From: RYN-230 sp963834705 | Lineage (GTDB): Bacteria; Actinomycetota; Actinomycetes; Streptosporangiales; Streptosporangiaceae | DNA: 64,000 nucleotides | Direction: 5' to 3' | Assembly (NCBI GenBank): GCA_963834705.1 | Contig: CAWICV010000001.1 | Span: forward strand, 992,001-1,056,000 | Shown here: in pieces, positions 1 through 8,591 of the stretch | Position numbering within the stretch: position 1 is the stretch's first letter | Layout of the letters: each line of letters begins with the position of its first letter | The notes under the pieces: model-generated | Database searches by the model: none | What the model was told of the DNA's origin: nothing | Seen by the model: only the letters and a program-made list of their open reading frames with translations | Made by a program: the position numbers and the translations under genes

Positions 1-39
1 AAGGAGCTCGCGTCAACCGGCGTCGGAGATGATGTCCCC

Positions 40-639
40 ATGGGAGAGCTGATCCTGCTCCGGCATGGCGAGACCGAGTGGAGCAAGGCCGGCCAGCACA
101 CCGGCCGCACCGACATCCCGCTCAGCCCGGAGGGCAAGGCGGCCGCGGCCGCCCTGGCCCCGGCGCTGGCCCGGCGGCGCTTCGTGGCCGTATTCAGCAG
201 TCCGGCCCAGCGGGCCAGGGACACCGCCGAGCTAGCCGGGCTGACCGGCATCACCATCGACCCGGACCTGCAGGAGTGGGACTACGGCGGCTACGAGGGC
301 CTGACCACGCCGCAGATCCGCGAGCAGCGGCCCGGCTGGTACCTGTGGCGCGACGGCGTCGTACCCAAGGACGCCGAGCATCCAGGTGAGAGCGTTAATC
401 ACGTGGGGGTTCGTGCGGACGCGGTGCTGGCCATGGCGCGGCCGATGCTCGCCCAGGGTGACGTGGCGCTGGTCTCCCACGCGCACATGCTGCGCATCCT
501 GACCGCCCGCTGGCTCGGCCTGGCGCCGGACTGTGGCCGCCTGTTCCGGCTGGGCACCGGCACGCTGTCGGTGCTGGGCGCCGAGCACGACATGCCGGTC
601 ATCCTGACCTGGAACGTGCCCCCGGCGGCCTTCCAGTAG
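40..639 (+). CDS. Histidine phosphatase family protein (phosphoglycerate mutase-like)
   Basis: This 199-aa cytosolic protein belongs to the histidine phosphatase (phosphoglycerate mutase-like) superfamily. The signature LILLRHGETEW lies at residues 4-14, with the phospho-accepting His9. A second conserved histidine lies in the C-terminal ALVSHAHMLRIL stretch. Residues around TDIPLSPEGKAAA and VFSSPAQRARDTAE also fit the family. About 200 aa is the usual length for actinobacterial acid-phosphatase or fructose-bisphosphatase-like members, so true glycolytic mutase activity is not implied and the substrate is unknown. The ATG follows a GGAG about 11 nt upstream. It converges tail to tail with cutA, 3 nt away. 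Confidence 0.9.
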   Translation: MGELILLRHGETEWSKAGQHTGRTDIPLSPEGKAAAAALAPALARRRFVAVFSSPAQRARDTAELAGLTGITIDPDLQEWDYGGYEGLTTPQIREQRPGWYLWRDGVVPKDAEHPGESVNHVGVRADAVLAMARPMLAQGDVALVSHAHMLRILTARWLGLAPDCGRLFRLGTGTLSVLGAEHDMPVILTWNVPPAAFQ

Positions 640-642
640 CGG

Positions 643-1032
643 TCAGCGCGGCCGGGCTTCCTCCTCGATCCAGCTCAGGAACGTCGCGGCGCCGGCCACG
701 ATGGGCGTGGCCACGATCTCCGGCTCGTCGTAGCTATGCCGCTGGGTGAGGAAGTCGGCCAGTTCCTGGTACCGCGCCGCGGGCAGCTTGAGCATCAGCA
801 GCCACTCCTCGGCCCGTTCCAGGTCACCTTCCCACCAGAACGTGCTCACCACCGGCCCGGCCACCTGCGCGCACGCGGCCAGCCTGGCCTGCACGGCATC
901 GCGGCCCAGTTCAATGGCCTCGGCGCGCGAATCCGTCGTGGTCTGCACCTGGAGGTACCGCACCGCCCCGGCGGCCGGCTCGGTCATCGCCTCGCCCGCC
1001 GCCGTGCCCGTCGTGCCGCCGTGACCTGCCAC
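643..1032 (-). CDS. cutA: Divalent-cation tolerance protein CutA
   Basis: CutA is a small trimeric cytosolic protein linked to copper and divalent-cation tolerance; its biochemical role is unsettled. The core from residue about 26 reads VQTTTDSRAEAIELGRDAV and continues with ARLAACAQV, STFWWEGDLERAEEWLLMLK and YDEPEIVATPIV, all family landmarks. The frame opens at 1032 (129 aa). A start at Met16 (about 987) would give 114 aa, closer to the usual 105-115 aa, so the first 15 residues may not be translated. It follows the liv transporter genes on the same strand, separated by 75 nt, and may be transcribed with them. Confidence 0.87.
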   Translation of the reverse strand: MAGHGGTTGTAAGEAMTEPAAGAVRYLQVQTTTDSRAEAIELGRDAVQARLAACAQVAGPVVSTFWWEGDLERAEEWLLMLKLPAARYQELADFLTQRHSYDEPEIVATPIVAGAATFLSWIEEEARPR

Positions 1033-1107
1033 CTCACCGATGGTACGCCCCGCCTCGTACCGGCGGCAGGATCCTGGACCGGTATCACCCGTGGGCGACC
1101 TGCGGCG

Positions 1108-1878
1108 TTACGGCTCCCCCCGGGGCGCGGCGGCCTGGCCGCGGCCGCCGCCGAGGAACGACTCCACGAAGTCCGGGCTGGCCGACAGCTCGGCCGGGGT
1201 GCCCACCATCCGGACCTCCCCGCCGCCGAGCACATAGGTCCGGTCCGAGATGGCCAGCACGGCCCGGGCCCGCTGCTCCACGATGAGCACCGCCGCGCCG
1301 CTGGCGGCCAGCTTGCGGACATGCTCGGTGAGCAGCGTGGTGGCCACCTGGGGGGCCAGGTTGGCGGTCGGCTCGTCGAGCAGGAACACGCCCGGATCGA
1401 GCATCAGCACCCGGCCCATGGCCAGCATCTTGCGCTCGCCACCGGACAGCTTCCCGGCGCTGCGGCCGAGCATCCCGCCGAGCCGCGGGAAGACCGCCAG
1501 CACCCGCTCGATGTGCCCGGCGATCTGCTTGCGGCGCAGCAGGTAGCCGCCCATCTCCAGGTTCTCCCGGACGGTCAGCGGGGCGAACACGTCGTCCACC
1601 TGGGGCACGTAGCCGACCGCGGCCCGGGCCACCTCCTCGGGCGCCGCGTTGGTCAGGTCGCGGTCCCCGACCCGGACCGTGCCGGACGCCACCCGCACCA
1701 CCCCGACCAGGCTCTTCAGCAGCGTGCTTTTCCCGGAGCCGTTCGGGCCGACCAGGGAGACCACCTCACCCGGGCTGGTCTGCACGGTGATGTCGCGGAT
1801 CACCGGGTCGCCGCCATAGCCCGCGGTGATGCCCTGGGCCCGCAGCGGCAGCCCGGGCAGCACCAGGTCAGCCGACAA
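1108..1878 (-). CDS. livF: Branched-chain amino acid-type ABC transporter ATPase (LivF-like)
   Basis: This 256-aa ATPase couples ATP hydrolysis to import through a HAAT-family (branched-chain amino acid-type) permease. Walker A GPNGSGKST is at about residues 44-52, the signature LSGGERK near residue 145, and Walker B FLLDEPTANLA follows it. It overlaps the upstream permease/ATPase fusion by 11 nt (1868-1878), so translation is probably coupled. It is the last gene of the cluster FAH-family, livK, livH, livMG, livF. The substrate need not be leucine or valine: a neighbouring fumarylacetoacetate hydrolase-like enzyme and a GntR regulator hint at an aromatic or carboxylic acid. Confidence 0.92.
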   Translation of the reverse strand: MSADLVLPGLPLRAQGITAGYGGDPVIRDITVQTSPGEVVSLVGPNGSGKSTLLKSLVGVVRVASGTVRVGDRDLTNAAPEEVARAAVGYVPQVDDVFAPLTVRENLEMGGYLLRRKQIAGHIERVLAVFPRLGGMLGRSAGKLSGGERKMLAMGRVLMLDPGVFLLDEPTANLAPQVATTLLTEHVRKLAASGAAVLIVEQRARAVLAISDRTYVLGGGEVRMVGTPAELSASPDFVESFLGGGRGQAAAPRGEP

Positions 1879-3658
1879 GGTAGGCCTCCACCACCTCGGT
1901 GCGGCCGCGCAGCTGCTGCATGGTGCCCTCGGCCAGCACCCGCCCCTCGGCCATCACCACCACCGGGTCGCAGAACTCATCCATGATCGCCAGCTCGTGC
2001 TCCACCATCAGGATCGTCATTCCCTCGGAGCACAGCGCCACCAGTTCCGCGCCGATCCGCCGGGCCAGGTTCGGGTGCACCCCGGCCATCGGCTCGTCCA
2101 GCAGCAGCGTGGCCGGCTCGGCCATCAGCGCGCGCATGATCTCCACCAGCCGCCGCTGCCCGCCGCTCAGCTCTCCGGCATATGCGTTGGCCAGCTCGGC
2201 CAGCCCGAACCGGTCCAGCAGCGCCGCGGCCCGGCGCACCGCGGCGTCCTCGTCCCCGCGCCAGTACCGCCGCCCGAGCAGCGCCCCGCGCAGCGAGTCC
2301 CCGCGGTTCCCCGGCACCGCGGACAGCAAATTCTCCATGACCGTGAGCCGCTTGAACTCGGAGGCCAGCTGAAACGTCCGCACCAGCCCCAACCGCGCTC
2401 TTTTGAACGCTGGCACCCCGGTAATGTCATCACCTTGGTAAATGATGTGCCCGGAGGTGGTGGCCAAGGTCCCGGCCAGCATGGCCAGCAGCGTGGACTT
2501 GCCCGCCCCATTAGGCCCGATCAGCCCGGTGAGCGTGCCCTTCCGTACCGAGAACGACACCCCATCAACCGCCCGCACCCCGCCAAACTCCCGCACCACG
2601 TCCCGTGCTTCCAGCACTACCGGCGGCGGCCCATCCGGGGTCGCACCGTCGGCCGCAACGGACACTCGGGCCGGGCTGTGCACACCGCCCGCCGTCGGAG
2701 CCGGCACCGGAATGGCCCGTTTCCGTTCCGGCAATATCCCTTGCGGCCGTACCCACAGGAAAATCACGATCAGCAGCCCGATCGCGACCCATTCCAGGGA
2801 GGGGACCAGGTTGGGCGGCAGGTTGTTCGACGTGGGAATGAACCGGGTGATTTCCTCGAATCCCACGGGCACGAGAATGGCGCCCAGGACCGCCCCAGTA
2901 TGGTTCCCCGCGCCGCCGATGATGACCGCCGCGAACAGCACGACGGTCTCCGCGTAGCCCCAGGCGGCCGGCGACCAGGTGCTGATGTAGGAGACCAGGA
3001 TCCCGCCGCTCAGCCCGGCGATGGCCCCGCCAACCACCAGCATCGCGGTGCGCAGCGAGAGCAGGTTCTTGCCCAGCGAGTCGGCCACCGTGTCGTTGTC
3101 CCGCATGGCCCGCAGCGACCGGCCGTACGGCGAGAGCGTGATCCGCCGGACGAACCAGAACACCGCGGCGGTCAGCACGACCGCGCCGGCTGCGAACGCC
3201 CACTGATAGCCATTGGACGTGCCGGAGAAGCCGGACGGGGCGAACGGGGCCGGGATCAGGGACAGCCCGGCGTCCCCGTTCAGCAGCGGCCGGTAGTTGG
3301 TCACCAGCAGGTTCAGCAGCACCGCGGTGACCAGCAGGCCGACCGCGGCGAAGTCGCCGCGCAGCCGCCGCCCGACCAGGAACGTGAATGGCAGGGCCAG
3401 CACCCCACCGACTACGGCGGCCCCGATCCAGGGCAGCGGGAAGGGCAGGTTCCAGCCGCCGATGTAGGACTGGAAGCCGCCGTTGGCGTGGTCGCTGGGC
3501 AGGGCCAGGATGGCGGCGGCGTAGCCGCCGGCCGCCTGGAAGATGATGAAGCCGAAATTGGTCACCCCGGACACCCCGAACTGCTGGCTGAGCCCGAGGC
3601 AGGCCATGGCGTCCACCGCCGCGTAGATGATCAGGTTCAGCGTGTAGTACGAGTTCAT
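1868..3658 (-). CDS. livM: Fused LivM permease - LivG ATPase of HAAT-family ABC transporter
   Basis: A 596-aa fusion. Residues 1 to about 330 form a LivM-like inner-membrane permease with multiple hydrophobic helices, starting YYTLNLIIYAAVDAMACLGL. A linker of about 40 aa follows. Residues about 345-596 form a LivG-type ATPase with Walker A GPNGAGKST, a Q-loop region TFQLASEFKRLTVMENLL, signature LSGGQRRLVE and Walker B LLLDEPMAGVHP. Most bacteria encode LivM and LivG separately; fused forms are known. There is no stop or frame change at the junction, so the fusion is genuine in this sequence. livH ends 19 nt upstream and livF overlaps 11 nt downstream. Confidence 0.92.
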   Translation of the reverse strand: MNSYYTLNLIIYAAVDAMACLGLSQQFGVSGVTNFGFIIFQAAGGYAAAILALPSDHANGGFQSYIGGWNLPFPLPWIGAAVVGGVLALPFTFLVGRRLRGDFAAVGLLVTAVLLNLLVTNYRPLLNGDAGLSLIPAPFAPSGFSGTSNGYQWAFAAGAVVLTAAVFWFVRRITLSPYGRSLRAMRDNDTVADSLGKNLLSLRTAMLVVGGAIAGLSGGILVSYISTWSPAAWGYAETVVLFAAVIIGGAGNHTGAVLGAILVPVGFEEITRFIPTSNNLPPNLVPSLEWVAIGLLIVIFLWVRPQGILPERKRAIPVPAPTAGGVHSPARVSVAADGATPDGPPPVVLEARDVVREFGGVRAVDGVSFSVRKGTLTGLIGPNGAGKSTLLAMLAGTLATTSGHIIYQGDDITGVPAFKRARLGLVRTFQLASEFKRLTVMENLLSAVPGNRGDSLRGALLGRRYWRGDEDAAVRRAAALLDRFGLAELANAYAGELSGGQRRLVEIMRALMAEPATLLLDEPMAGVHPNLARRIGAELVALCSEGMTILMVEHELAIMDEFCDPVVVMAEGRVLAEGTMQQLRGRTEVVEAYLVG

Positions 3659-3677
3659 CCGCGGTCGCCTCCGGCCG

Positions 3678-4544
3678 TCATGCCCGCGCTCCGAGCAGCC
3701 CGGTGGGGCGCACCCCGAGCATGACGAGCAGCACCACGAACGCGACCACGTACTTGTAGTCAGCCGGGATGAACACCGCGCTCACCTCGGTGGCCAGCCC
3801 GACCACCAGCGCGCCGAGCATGGCGCCATAGGCCTGCCCGGGGCCGCCGAGGAACACCGCGGCCAGGATGAGGATCAGGAAGATGTCCGTGGCGGTGGCG
3901 TCGAAACTGCCCGAGTTGATGGCGAAGACCACCCCGGCCAGCCCGCACAGCGCCCCGGTGATGGCCCAGGTCAGCGTGATCACCCGGCTGGCCCGGATGC
4001 CGCAGTTGCGGGCCAGCGACCGGTTCGCCGCGGTGGCCCGCATCGCCTTGCCCAGCTTGGTGTACCGGAGCAGGCCGTGCACGGCCGCCATCACCAGCAC
4101 GGCCAGCACCATGATGGCCACCTGGACGCCGGTCAGGTTGAGCCCGCCGGCCTGCAGCGTGGGGCCGTTACCCATGGTGTAGGACACCGCCGTGCCGCCG
4201 CTCACCGCCTGCACGCCGAACTCGATGATCAGCGTCATGCCGAGCGACACGATCACCATGGTGATCGGCGCCGTGCCGCGCCGCTGGAACGGCGCGTACA
4301 CGCCGACGTTGAGCAGGACGGACATCACCGCGCAGGCGGCCACCGCGACCAGCAGGCCGAGCCATACCGACAGGCCGGCCTGGTTGACCGCGTAGGCCAC
4401 GTACGCGCCGAAGATCATGATCGCGGCGTAGGCCAGGTTGAGCACGTCGGTCACCGCGAACTGCAGGGTGAACCCGACCGACGCGATGGCCAGCACGGCC
4501 GCGGACACCAGCCCGAAGCCGAGCGATGCGACGAACAGGCTCAT
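3678..4544 (-). CDS. livH: Branched-chain amino acid-type ABC transporter permease (LivH-like)
   Basis: A 288-aa integral membrane permease of the LivH type, the partner of the LivM half of the fused downstream protein. It has about eight hydrophobic segments. Family landmarks are GFTLQFAVTDVLNLAYAAIMIFG near the N-terminus, GKAMRATAANRSLARNCGI in the middle (the EAA-like cytoplasmic loop that contacts the ATPase), and GGPGQAYGAMLGALVVGL near the end. The start at 4544 lies 10 nt after the livK stop, so the two genes are co-transcribed and perhaps translationally coupled. Confidence 0.92.
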   Translation of the reverse strand: MSLFVASLGFGLVSAAVLAIASVGFTLQFAVTDVLNLAYAAIMIFGAYVAYAVNQAGLSVWLGLLVAVAACAVMSVLLNVGVYAPFQRRGTAPITMVIVSLGMTLIIEFGVQAVSGGTAVSYTMGNGPTLQAGGLNLTGVQVAIMVLAVLVMAAVHGLLRYTKLGKAMRATAANRSLARNCGIRASRVITLTWAITGALCGLAGVVFAINSGSFDATATDIFLILILAAVFLGGPGQAYGAMLGALVVGLATEVSAVFIPADYKYVVAFVVLLVMLGVRPTGLLGARA

Positions 4545-4554
4545 CCGGCCGCCG

Positions 4555-5877
4555 TCAGGACAGCGCCCTGAGCTGGGCCGCGGTCAGGTTGCCGACCACC
4601 TTCACGGTGCCCGCCGGGCTGTAGGTGTCGACCTGGAAGATCCCGGTCGAGTCGTGGTAGCTGTCGAAACTGGTCGGCCCGCCCGGCCCTTCGTACCGGA
4701 TCGACTTGCCCGCCTTGAGCGCGGTGGCGCAGGCGGCGAACGAGTAACACACGGTGGCGCCGGGTACGCCGTTCCCGATCTTGATGATGTCCGGCCCGTA
4801 CACGCTGGGGCTGGTGCTCTTCGCCATGATCATGGCCAGCGCGGCCAGGTTGATCCCGTCGTACAGGTGCACACCGCCCGGCGCGCTCAGGTAGGTGGTG
4901 AAGTCACCGGTGGCCCCGGGAACCTTGCCCTGCTGGGACAGCAGCGCGGTCTTGAACGCCCCGAACGCCGGCCCGGACGACTCGACCACCAGGTTGTCCG
5001 CGTGGAAACCGCTGGCCAGCGTGCTGCCGCCGCCCACGGCCGCCGCGGCGGACTTGAAGAAGGCCGGCGAGATCGCGGCCGAGGTGCCGAGGATCGGGAT
5101 CATCTTGCCGTGGTTGAGCTGCTTGATCTCGGAGAACAGGGTCGGGTCGGCCGAGCCGAGCGCCTCGGTCATGATGGCGTCCGGGTGCGACTGGACGATC
5201 GCCGCCGCCTCGGTGCGGAACGTGGTCGCGTGCAGGTCGAGCGTCTGGTTGGTGGTCAGCGTGAGGCCGGCCTTCTTCAGCGCGCTGATCGCCGGCTGGA
5301 TGAACGTCTGCGACCCGATGTCGTTGCCGAACGCCAGGGCGATCCGCTTGTAGTGCAGTTCCTGGGCGATGGCCACCATCGCGTAGGACTCCTCCAGGTC
5401 TGGCGGGACCAGCCGGTAGAAGTACGGGAAATGCACGTGATCGAACTCGGACTGGCCGGTCATGCAGAACATGGCCATCTTGTGCGAGTTGATGATCGGG
5501 ACGACCGAGGCCGCCTCGTCCGAGGTGCAGCCGATCACCAGGGCGAGGTTGGGCGTCGAGGCGAACATCTGGTTCACCGCGGGCACGGCGTCGGCCGGCT
5601 CACCGCGGGTGTCCACGCTCTTGCAGGTCAGCGTGTGCCCGAGCACCCCGCCGGCTTTGTTGATGGCCGCTGTGGCGCCGTAGCAGGAGGCCAGGTAGGT
5701 GGGGCCGAGCGCGGCGTCGGCGCCGCTGAACGGGGCCACGTCGGCGATGGTCAGCTTGCCCGAGCCGGTGCCGGAGCTGCCGCCGGACGACGCGGAACCA
5801 CCGGAACTGCCGCAGGCGGCCAGTCCGGCCGCGAGCACCGCCGCGCCGAAAGCCGCCGTGAGGGTAGTGAACTTCAT
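4555..5877 (-). CDS. livK: Substrate-binding lipoprotein of HAAT-family ABC transporter (LivK-like)
   Basis: A 440-aa extracytoplasmic solute-binding lipoprotein. The start at 5877 is chosen because a strong GGAGGGGG lies just upstream and the product opens with a lipoprotein signal peptide, MKFTTLTAAFGAAVLAAG, and lipobox LAAC followed by a Ser/Gly-rich linker. The in-frame extension to 6078 would hide this signal and is rejected. The mature part has the periplasmic-binding fold of the LivJ/LivK family (DVAPFSGADAALGPTYL, VVPIINSHKM, GNDIGSQTF). It sits between the FAH-family gene and livH, so it probably captures the substrate that the upstream enzyme or its pathway uses. Confidence 0.9.
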   Translation of the reverse strand: MKFTTLTAAFGAAVLAAGLAACGSSGGSASSGGSSGTGSGKLTIADVAPFSGADAALGPTYLASCYGATAAINKAGGVLGHTLTCKSVDTRGEPADAVPAVNQMFASTPNLALVIGCTSDEAASVVPIINSHKMAMFCMTGQSEFDHVHFPYFYRLVPPDLEESYAMVAIAQELHYKRIALAFGNDIGSQTFIQPAISALKKAGLTLTTNQTLDLHATTFRTEAAAIVQSHPDAIMTEALGSADPTLFSEIKQLNHGKMIPILGTSAAISPAFFKSAAAAVGGGSTLASGFHADNLVVESSGPAFGAFKTALLSQQGKVPGATGDFTTYLSAPGGVHLYDGINLAALAMIMAKSTSPSVYGPDIIKIGNGVPGATVCYSFAACATALKAGKSIRYEGPGGPTSFDSYHDSTGIFQVDTYSPAGTVKVVGNLTAAQLRALS

Positions 5878-5914
5878 TGTCCCCCTCCAACCTTGGTGGA
5901 GTGACGGTGCTTGG

Positions 5915-6820
5915 TCAGAACCCGCTTGGCAGCGGGCCACCGGGCCGCCAGCGCCAGTCCGCGGGCGCGCCCTCCTCGGCGACCACCCGGTTCCGGATGG
6001 TGCCGAGCCCTTCGACGGTGATTTCGATGACATCCCCGGGCTGCATCCAGACCGGTGGCGTGCGGGCGAAGCCGACACCGCCGGGCGTGCCGGTGGCGAT
6101 CACGTCACCGGGGACCAGCCGGGTGAACGAGGAGAAGAACTCGACCGCGCTGGGCACGTCCACGAGCATCAGCGAGGTTCGGGCCGACTGCATGACCTGG
6201 CCGTTCAGCCGGGAGCTGATGGCCAGGTCGGTGACGTCCAGCTCGTCGGTGGTGACCACCTCCGGGCCGATGGGCATGCTGCCCTCGAAGTTCTTGCCCG
6301 CGGTCCACTGGCTGGCCGCCCGCTGCCAGTCCCGGGCCGACGCGTCGTTCAGCACGACGAAGCCCGCGATGGCGTCCAGGGCCTTGTCGGCGGTGATGTA
6401 CCGGCCGCCCGCGCCGATCACGATGCCCAGCTCGGCCTCGTAGTCGAAGCGCTCGGTGAGCGCGGGCTTGACCAGGTCGGCGTACGGGCCGAGCACGCTG
6501 TCCGCGCCGCGGACGAACGCGTCCGGCCAGGTCGGCACCTCCCGGCCGCCCTCCAGGGCATGCTCGCTGTAGTTCAGGCCCAGGCACAGGATGCGCGGCG
6601 GGCTGGGCACCGCGGGCCCGAATTCGGCCTCGGCCACCGGCCGCCCGTCCGCGTCCTGCACCGCCCGCACCGCGTCCATCGCGGGCAGCCCGGCGCCGAG
6701 GACGTAGTGCAGCGAGGCGAACCGGGGATCACCCGTGGCCGCGGCGACATCGACGTAGCCGGAGCGGCCCCGGACGTGCAGCCGCGGTCCGTCCGGGGTG
6801 GCAATGGTGGCGAGCCTCAC
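5915..6820 (-). CDS. Fumarylacetoacetate hydrolase family protein
   Basis: A 301-aa protein of the fumarylacetoacetate hydrolase (FAH) superfamily, which cleaves or isomerises acylpyruvate-type ring-cleavage products using a divalent metal. Landmarks are LCLGLNYSEHALEGG, the acidic metal-ligand region YEAELGIVIG, DASARDWQ, KNFEGSMPIGPEVV and GDVIATGTPGGVGFARTP. The GTG at 6820 is chosen because an AAGGAG lies 9 nt upstream and MRLATIATPDG is the typical family N-terminus; a longer in-frame ATG at 6853 is less likely. It heads the minus-strand operon leading into livK-H-MG-F, 37 nt before livK. The exact substrate cannot be read from sequence. Confidence 0.9.
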   Translation of the reverse strand: MRLATIATPDGPRLHVRGRSGYVDVAAATGDPRFASLHYVLGAGLPAMDAVRAVQDADGRPVAEAEFGPAVPSPPRILCLGLNYSEHALEGGREVPTWPDAFVRGADSVLGPYADLVKPALTERFDYEAELGIVIGAGGRYITADKALDAIAGFVVLNDASARDWQRAASQWTAGKNFEGSMPIGPEVVTTDELDVTDLAISSRLNGQVMQSARTSLMLVDVPSAVEFFSSFTRLVPGDVIATGTPGGVGFARTPPVWMQPGDVIEITVEGLGTIRNRVVAEEGAPADWRWRPGGPLPSGF

Positions 6821-6880
6821 GTGCCCGATCTCCTTAGTCGCGGGGGCGGTCATCGGGCGCGGGCCGTCTGGCCGCAGCGT

Positions 6881-7026
6881 GATTGGTTGAGCTAAGCTAC
6901 CGAATTGGTTGTATACACTGGATTGGTTGAGCATAGGTGCTGGGCCAGAAGAGGGTCAATACCCTTAAGACGAAATTAACGACGTTGGCTCGTCACGGTC
7001 TGGTCTCGATTGGTACGATTGGTTGA
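6881..7026. promoter_or_regulatory. Divergent control region with five ATTGGT(TG) repeats
   Basis: The region between the FAH/liv operon and the GntR gene carries five copies of a short motif: GATTGGTTGA at 6881-6890, AATTGGTTGT at 6903-6912, GATTGGTTGA at 6921-6930, GATTGGTACG at 7008-7017 and GATTGGTTGA at 7017-7026. The first three are spaced about 20 bp apart, roughly two helical turns. An 8-bp palindrome TGTATACA at 6910-6917 touches the second copy. Tandem TGGT-type half sites and TTGTATACAA-like palindromes are known binding sites of FCD-class GntR regulators. The neighbouring GntR protein is therefore the likely ligand, controlling both directions. This assignment is inferred. Confidence 0.65.
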
Positions 7027-7027
7027 C

Positions 7028-7837
7028 ATGGGGAACGCAGCCGGGGCCGCCGCCCCGTTGCCGGCCCAGCTGAGATACCGGCTGGCCGAGCTGATACTGG
7101 CTGACTCGGCCCGGGCCGGGCTGGGACCTGGGTCCCGGCTGCCCACCGAGCGCAAGCTGGCCGCCGACATGGGCGCCACCCGGACCTCGATCCGGCAGGC
7201 GCTGGACGTGCTCGAAGCGGAGGGCCACATCTCCCGCGAGGTCGGCCGGGGCACGTTCCTGCGCCGTACCCCGGGCCCGGTGCATGCCGACGGCACCGGC
7301 CCGGCCGGCGACGGCGCCGTCGGCGGCGGCGCAGCTGACCGGGGCACGGAGGTGGAACCGCGGCCCGCAGGCCAGCCGGTCCCGCCGCGCGGCGTGGACG
7401 CCGCGGATGGCTTCGCCCCCGCCGACGTGATGACGATCCGGCGGCTGCTCGAGCCGCTGGCCATGCCGCTGGTGGTGGCGTGGGCCACCGCCGCCGACTT
7501 CAAGGAGATGGACCGCTGCCTGGCCGGCGGGAACCAGGCGCGCAGCTACGACGAGTTCGAGAACTGGGACCTCGCCCTGCACCGCAGCATCATGGCGGCC
7601 AGCCACAGCCCGCTGCTCACCCAGTTGTACGCGGTCATCGAGTCAGCCCGGCATGGGCATTCCTGGGGTGACCTGAAGCGGCGCAGTGCGTCCCAGGAAC
7701 GCCGCGAGCGCTATCAGGCCGACCACGGCGAGCTGGTCGCCGCGCTGCGTGCCCGGGACACCGACCGGGCCACTGAGGCGATGCGCGTCCACCTGGCCCG
7801 GGTCAACACCGACCTCTTTGGCGAATCCGCTCGCTAG
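7028..7837 (+). CDS. GntR/FadR (FCD) family transcriptional regulator
   Basis: A 269-aa regulator. Residues about 12-80 form a GntR winged helix-turn-helix (LPTERKLAADMGATRTSIRQ, then LEAEGHISREVGRGTFLRR). After a Gly/Ala-rich linker at about 85-130, the C-terminal part is an FCD ligand-binding domain with MTIRRLLEPLAMPLVV and conserved helices such as LHRSIMAASHSPLLTQLYAVIE. ATG 7028 is preferred over an upstream in-frame TTG at 7010 because the protein then begins just before the DNA-binding domain; no strong ribosome site is visible. The ATG lies 2 nt beyond the last ATTGGTTG repeat, which suggests autoregulation. It probably controls the divergent FAH-liv operon in response to the transported acid. 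Confidence 0.9.
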   Translation: MGNAAGAAAPLPAQLRYRLAELILADSARAGLGPGSRLPTERKLAADMGATRTSIRQALDVLEAEGHISREVGRGTFLRRTPGPVHADGTGPAGDGAVGGGAADRGTEVEPRPAGQPVPPRGVDAADGFAPADVMTIRRLLEPLAMPLVVAWATAADFKEMDRCLAGGNQARSYDEFENWDLALHRSIMAASHSPLLTQLYAVIESARHGHSWGDLKRRSASQERRERYQADHGELVAALRARDTDRATEAMRVHLARVNTDLFGESAR

Positions 7838-7917
7838 CCAGGGTCTGGCCGCCCGTAGCCGGCCACGCCCACCGGCATGAGCACGGTATCGGCCCGCCCC
7901 AGTGCCCGGTCACGCAA

Positions 7918-7948
7918 AACCCCTCCCGGGAGCAGGCCGGGAGGGGTT
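7918..7948. terminator. Bidirectional rho-independent terminator
   Basis: A perfect 12-bp stem AACCCCTCCCGG (7918-7929) pairs with CCGGGAGGGGTT (7937-7948) around a 7-nt loop. Read on the minus strand, the stem is followed by TTTT, fitting termination of the lipoprotein gene that ends at 7968. It also lies downstream of the plus-strand GntR gene, so it can serve both convergent transcripts. Confidence 0.85.
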
Positions 7949-7967
7949 CCGCGCTTAGCTGGGCCGG

Positions 7968-8591
7968 TTAGTAACCGCTGCCGCTGCCGTTGCCGCCGCT
8001 GCCCATCGACGAGCTGGCCTTCGGGCTCGGTGACGAGCCGCTGCCCATCATCAGCGAGCCGGCCGACACGGCGCCGATCGTGTTGACCCGGAGCGCGTGC
8101 CAGACGCCGCCCAGCCCGTTGCCCTTGACCTGGCCGGGCGCGGTGTCACCCGCGTAGGTGTACAGCGGATGGCCCTTGTAGGTGGCCTGCGTGAGGCCGC
8201 CGGACCGGGTGATGGCGCCCAGCTTGCCGGTCAGCCGCACCCCCATCGCCGCCTTCGGCGTGCCGATCAGCGGGGGCCAGGCCGTCGCGCAGCCCCCGGT
8301 GCAGGCCGAGGACATCGAGGTGTCCTTGGCGTACCAGTACAGCGTGAAGCCTTTGGAGTTGGTCAGCACCGGGCCGATGCGGGTCTTGACCTTCATCAGG
8401 GTGGCGTTGCTGGCCGCCATCATGCCTGAGCTGCCGCTCTTGCTCTTGCCGGTCATGCCCGACGAGCTCGACTTGGTCGACATGGAGGAGCCGTTGCCGC
8501 TCCCCGAACTGGGCGACGTACTGCTGCCGCACGCGGCCAGCAGCAGCGCGGGTATAGCCAGTACCGCGGGCGTCCATCTGCGGTAACGCAT
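7968..8591 (-). CDS. Secreted-repeat lipoprotein (COG4315/PF03640-like)
   Basis: A 207-aa predicted lipoprotein. The signal peptide RRWTPAVLAIPALLLAAC ends in lipobox LAAC (Cys21). A Ser/Gly/Met-rich low-complexity linker follows to about residue 60. Two copies of the secreted repeat of unknown function come next: LTNSKGFTLYWYAKDT with CTGGCATAWPPL, then ATYKGHPLYTYAGDTAPGQ with GGVWHAL. Such proteins are common surface lipoproteins in actinobacteria with no assigned activity. The C-terminus is again Ser/Gly-rich. It appears to be a single-gene unit, with its own terminator just downstream and a 148-bp upstream gap. Confidence 0.85.
   Translation of the reverse strand: MRYRRWTPAVLAIPALLLAACGSSTSPSSGSGNGSSMSTKSSSSGMTGKSKSGSSGMMAASNATLMKVKTRIGPVLTNSKGFTLYWYAKDTSMSSACTGGCATAWPPLIGTPKAAMGVRLTGKLGAITRSGGLTQATYKGHPLYTYAGDTAPGQVKGNGLGGVWHALRVNTIGAVSAGSLMMGSGSSPSPKASSSMGSGGNGSGSGY

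Noticed and set aside
736..1986. 416-aa plus-strand ORF
   Set aside because: Arg/Gly/His-rich shadow of cutA and livF with no family similarity.
1826..3724. 632-aa plus-strand ORF
   Set aside because: Antisense to the LivM-LivG fusion; composition typical of shadow frames.
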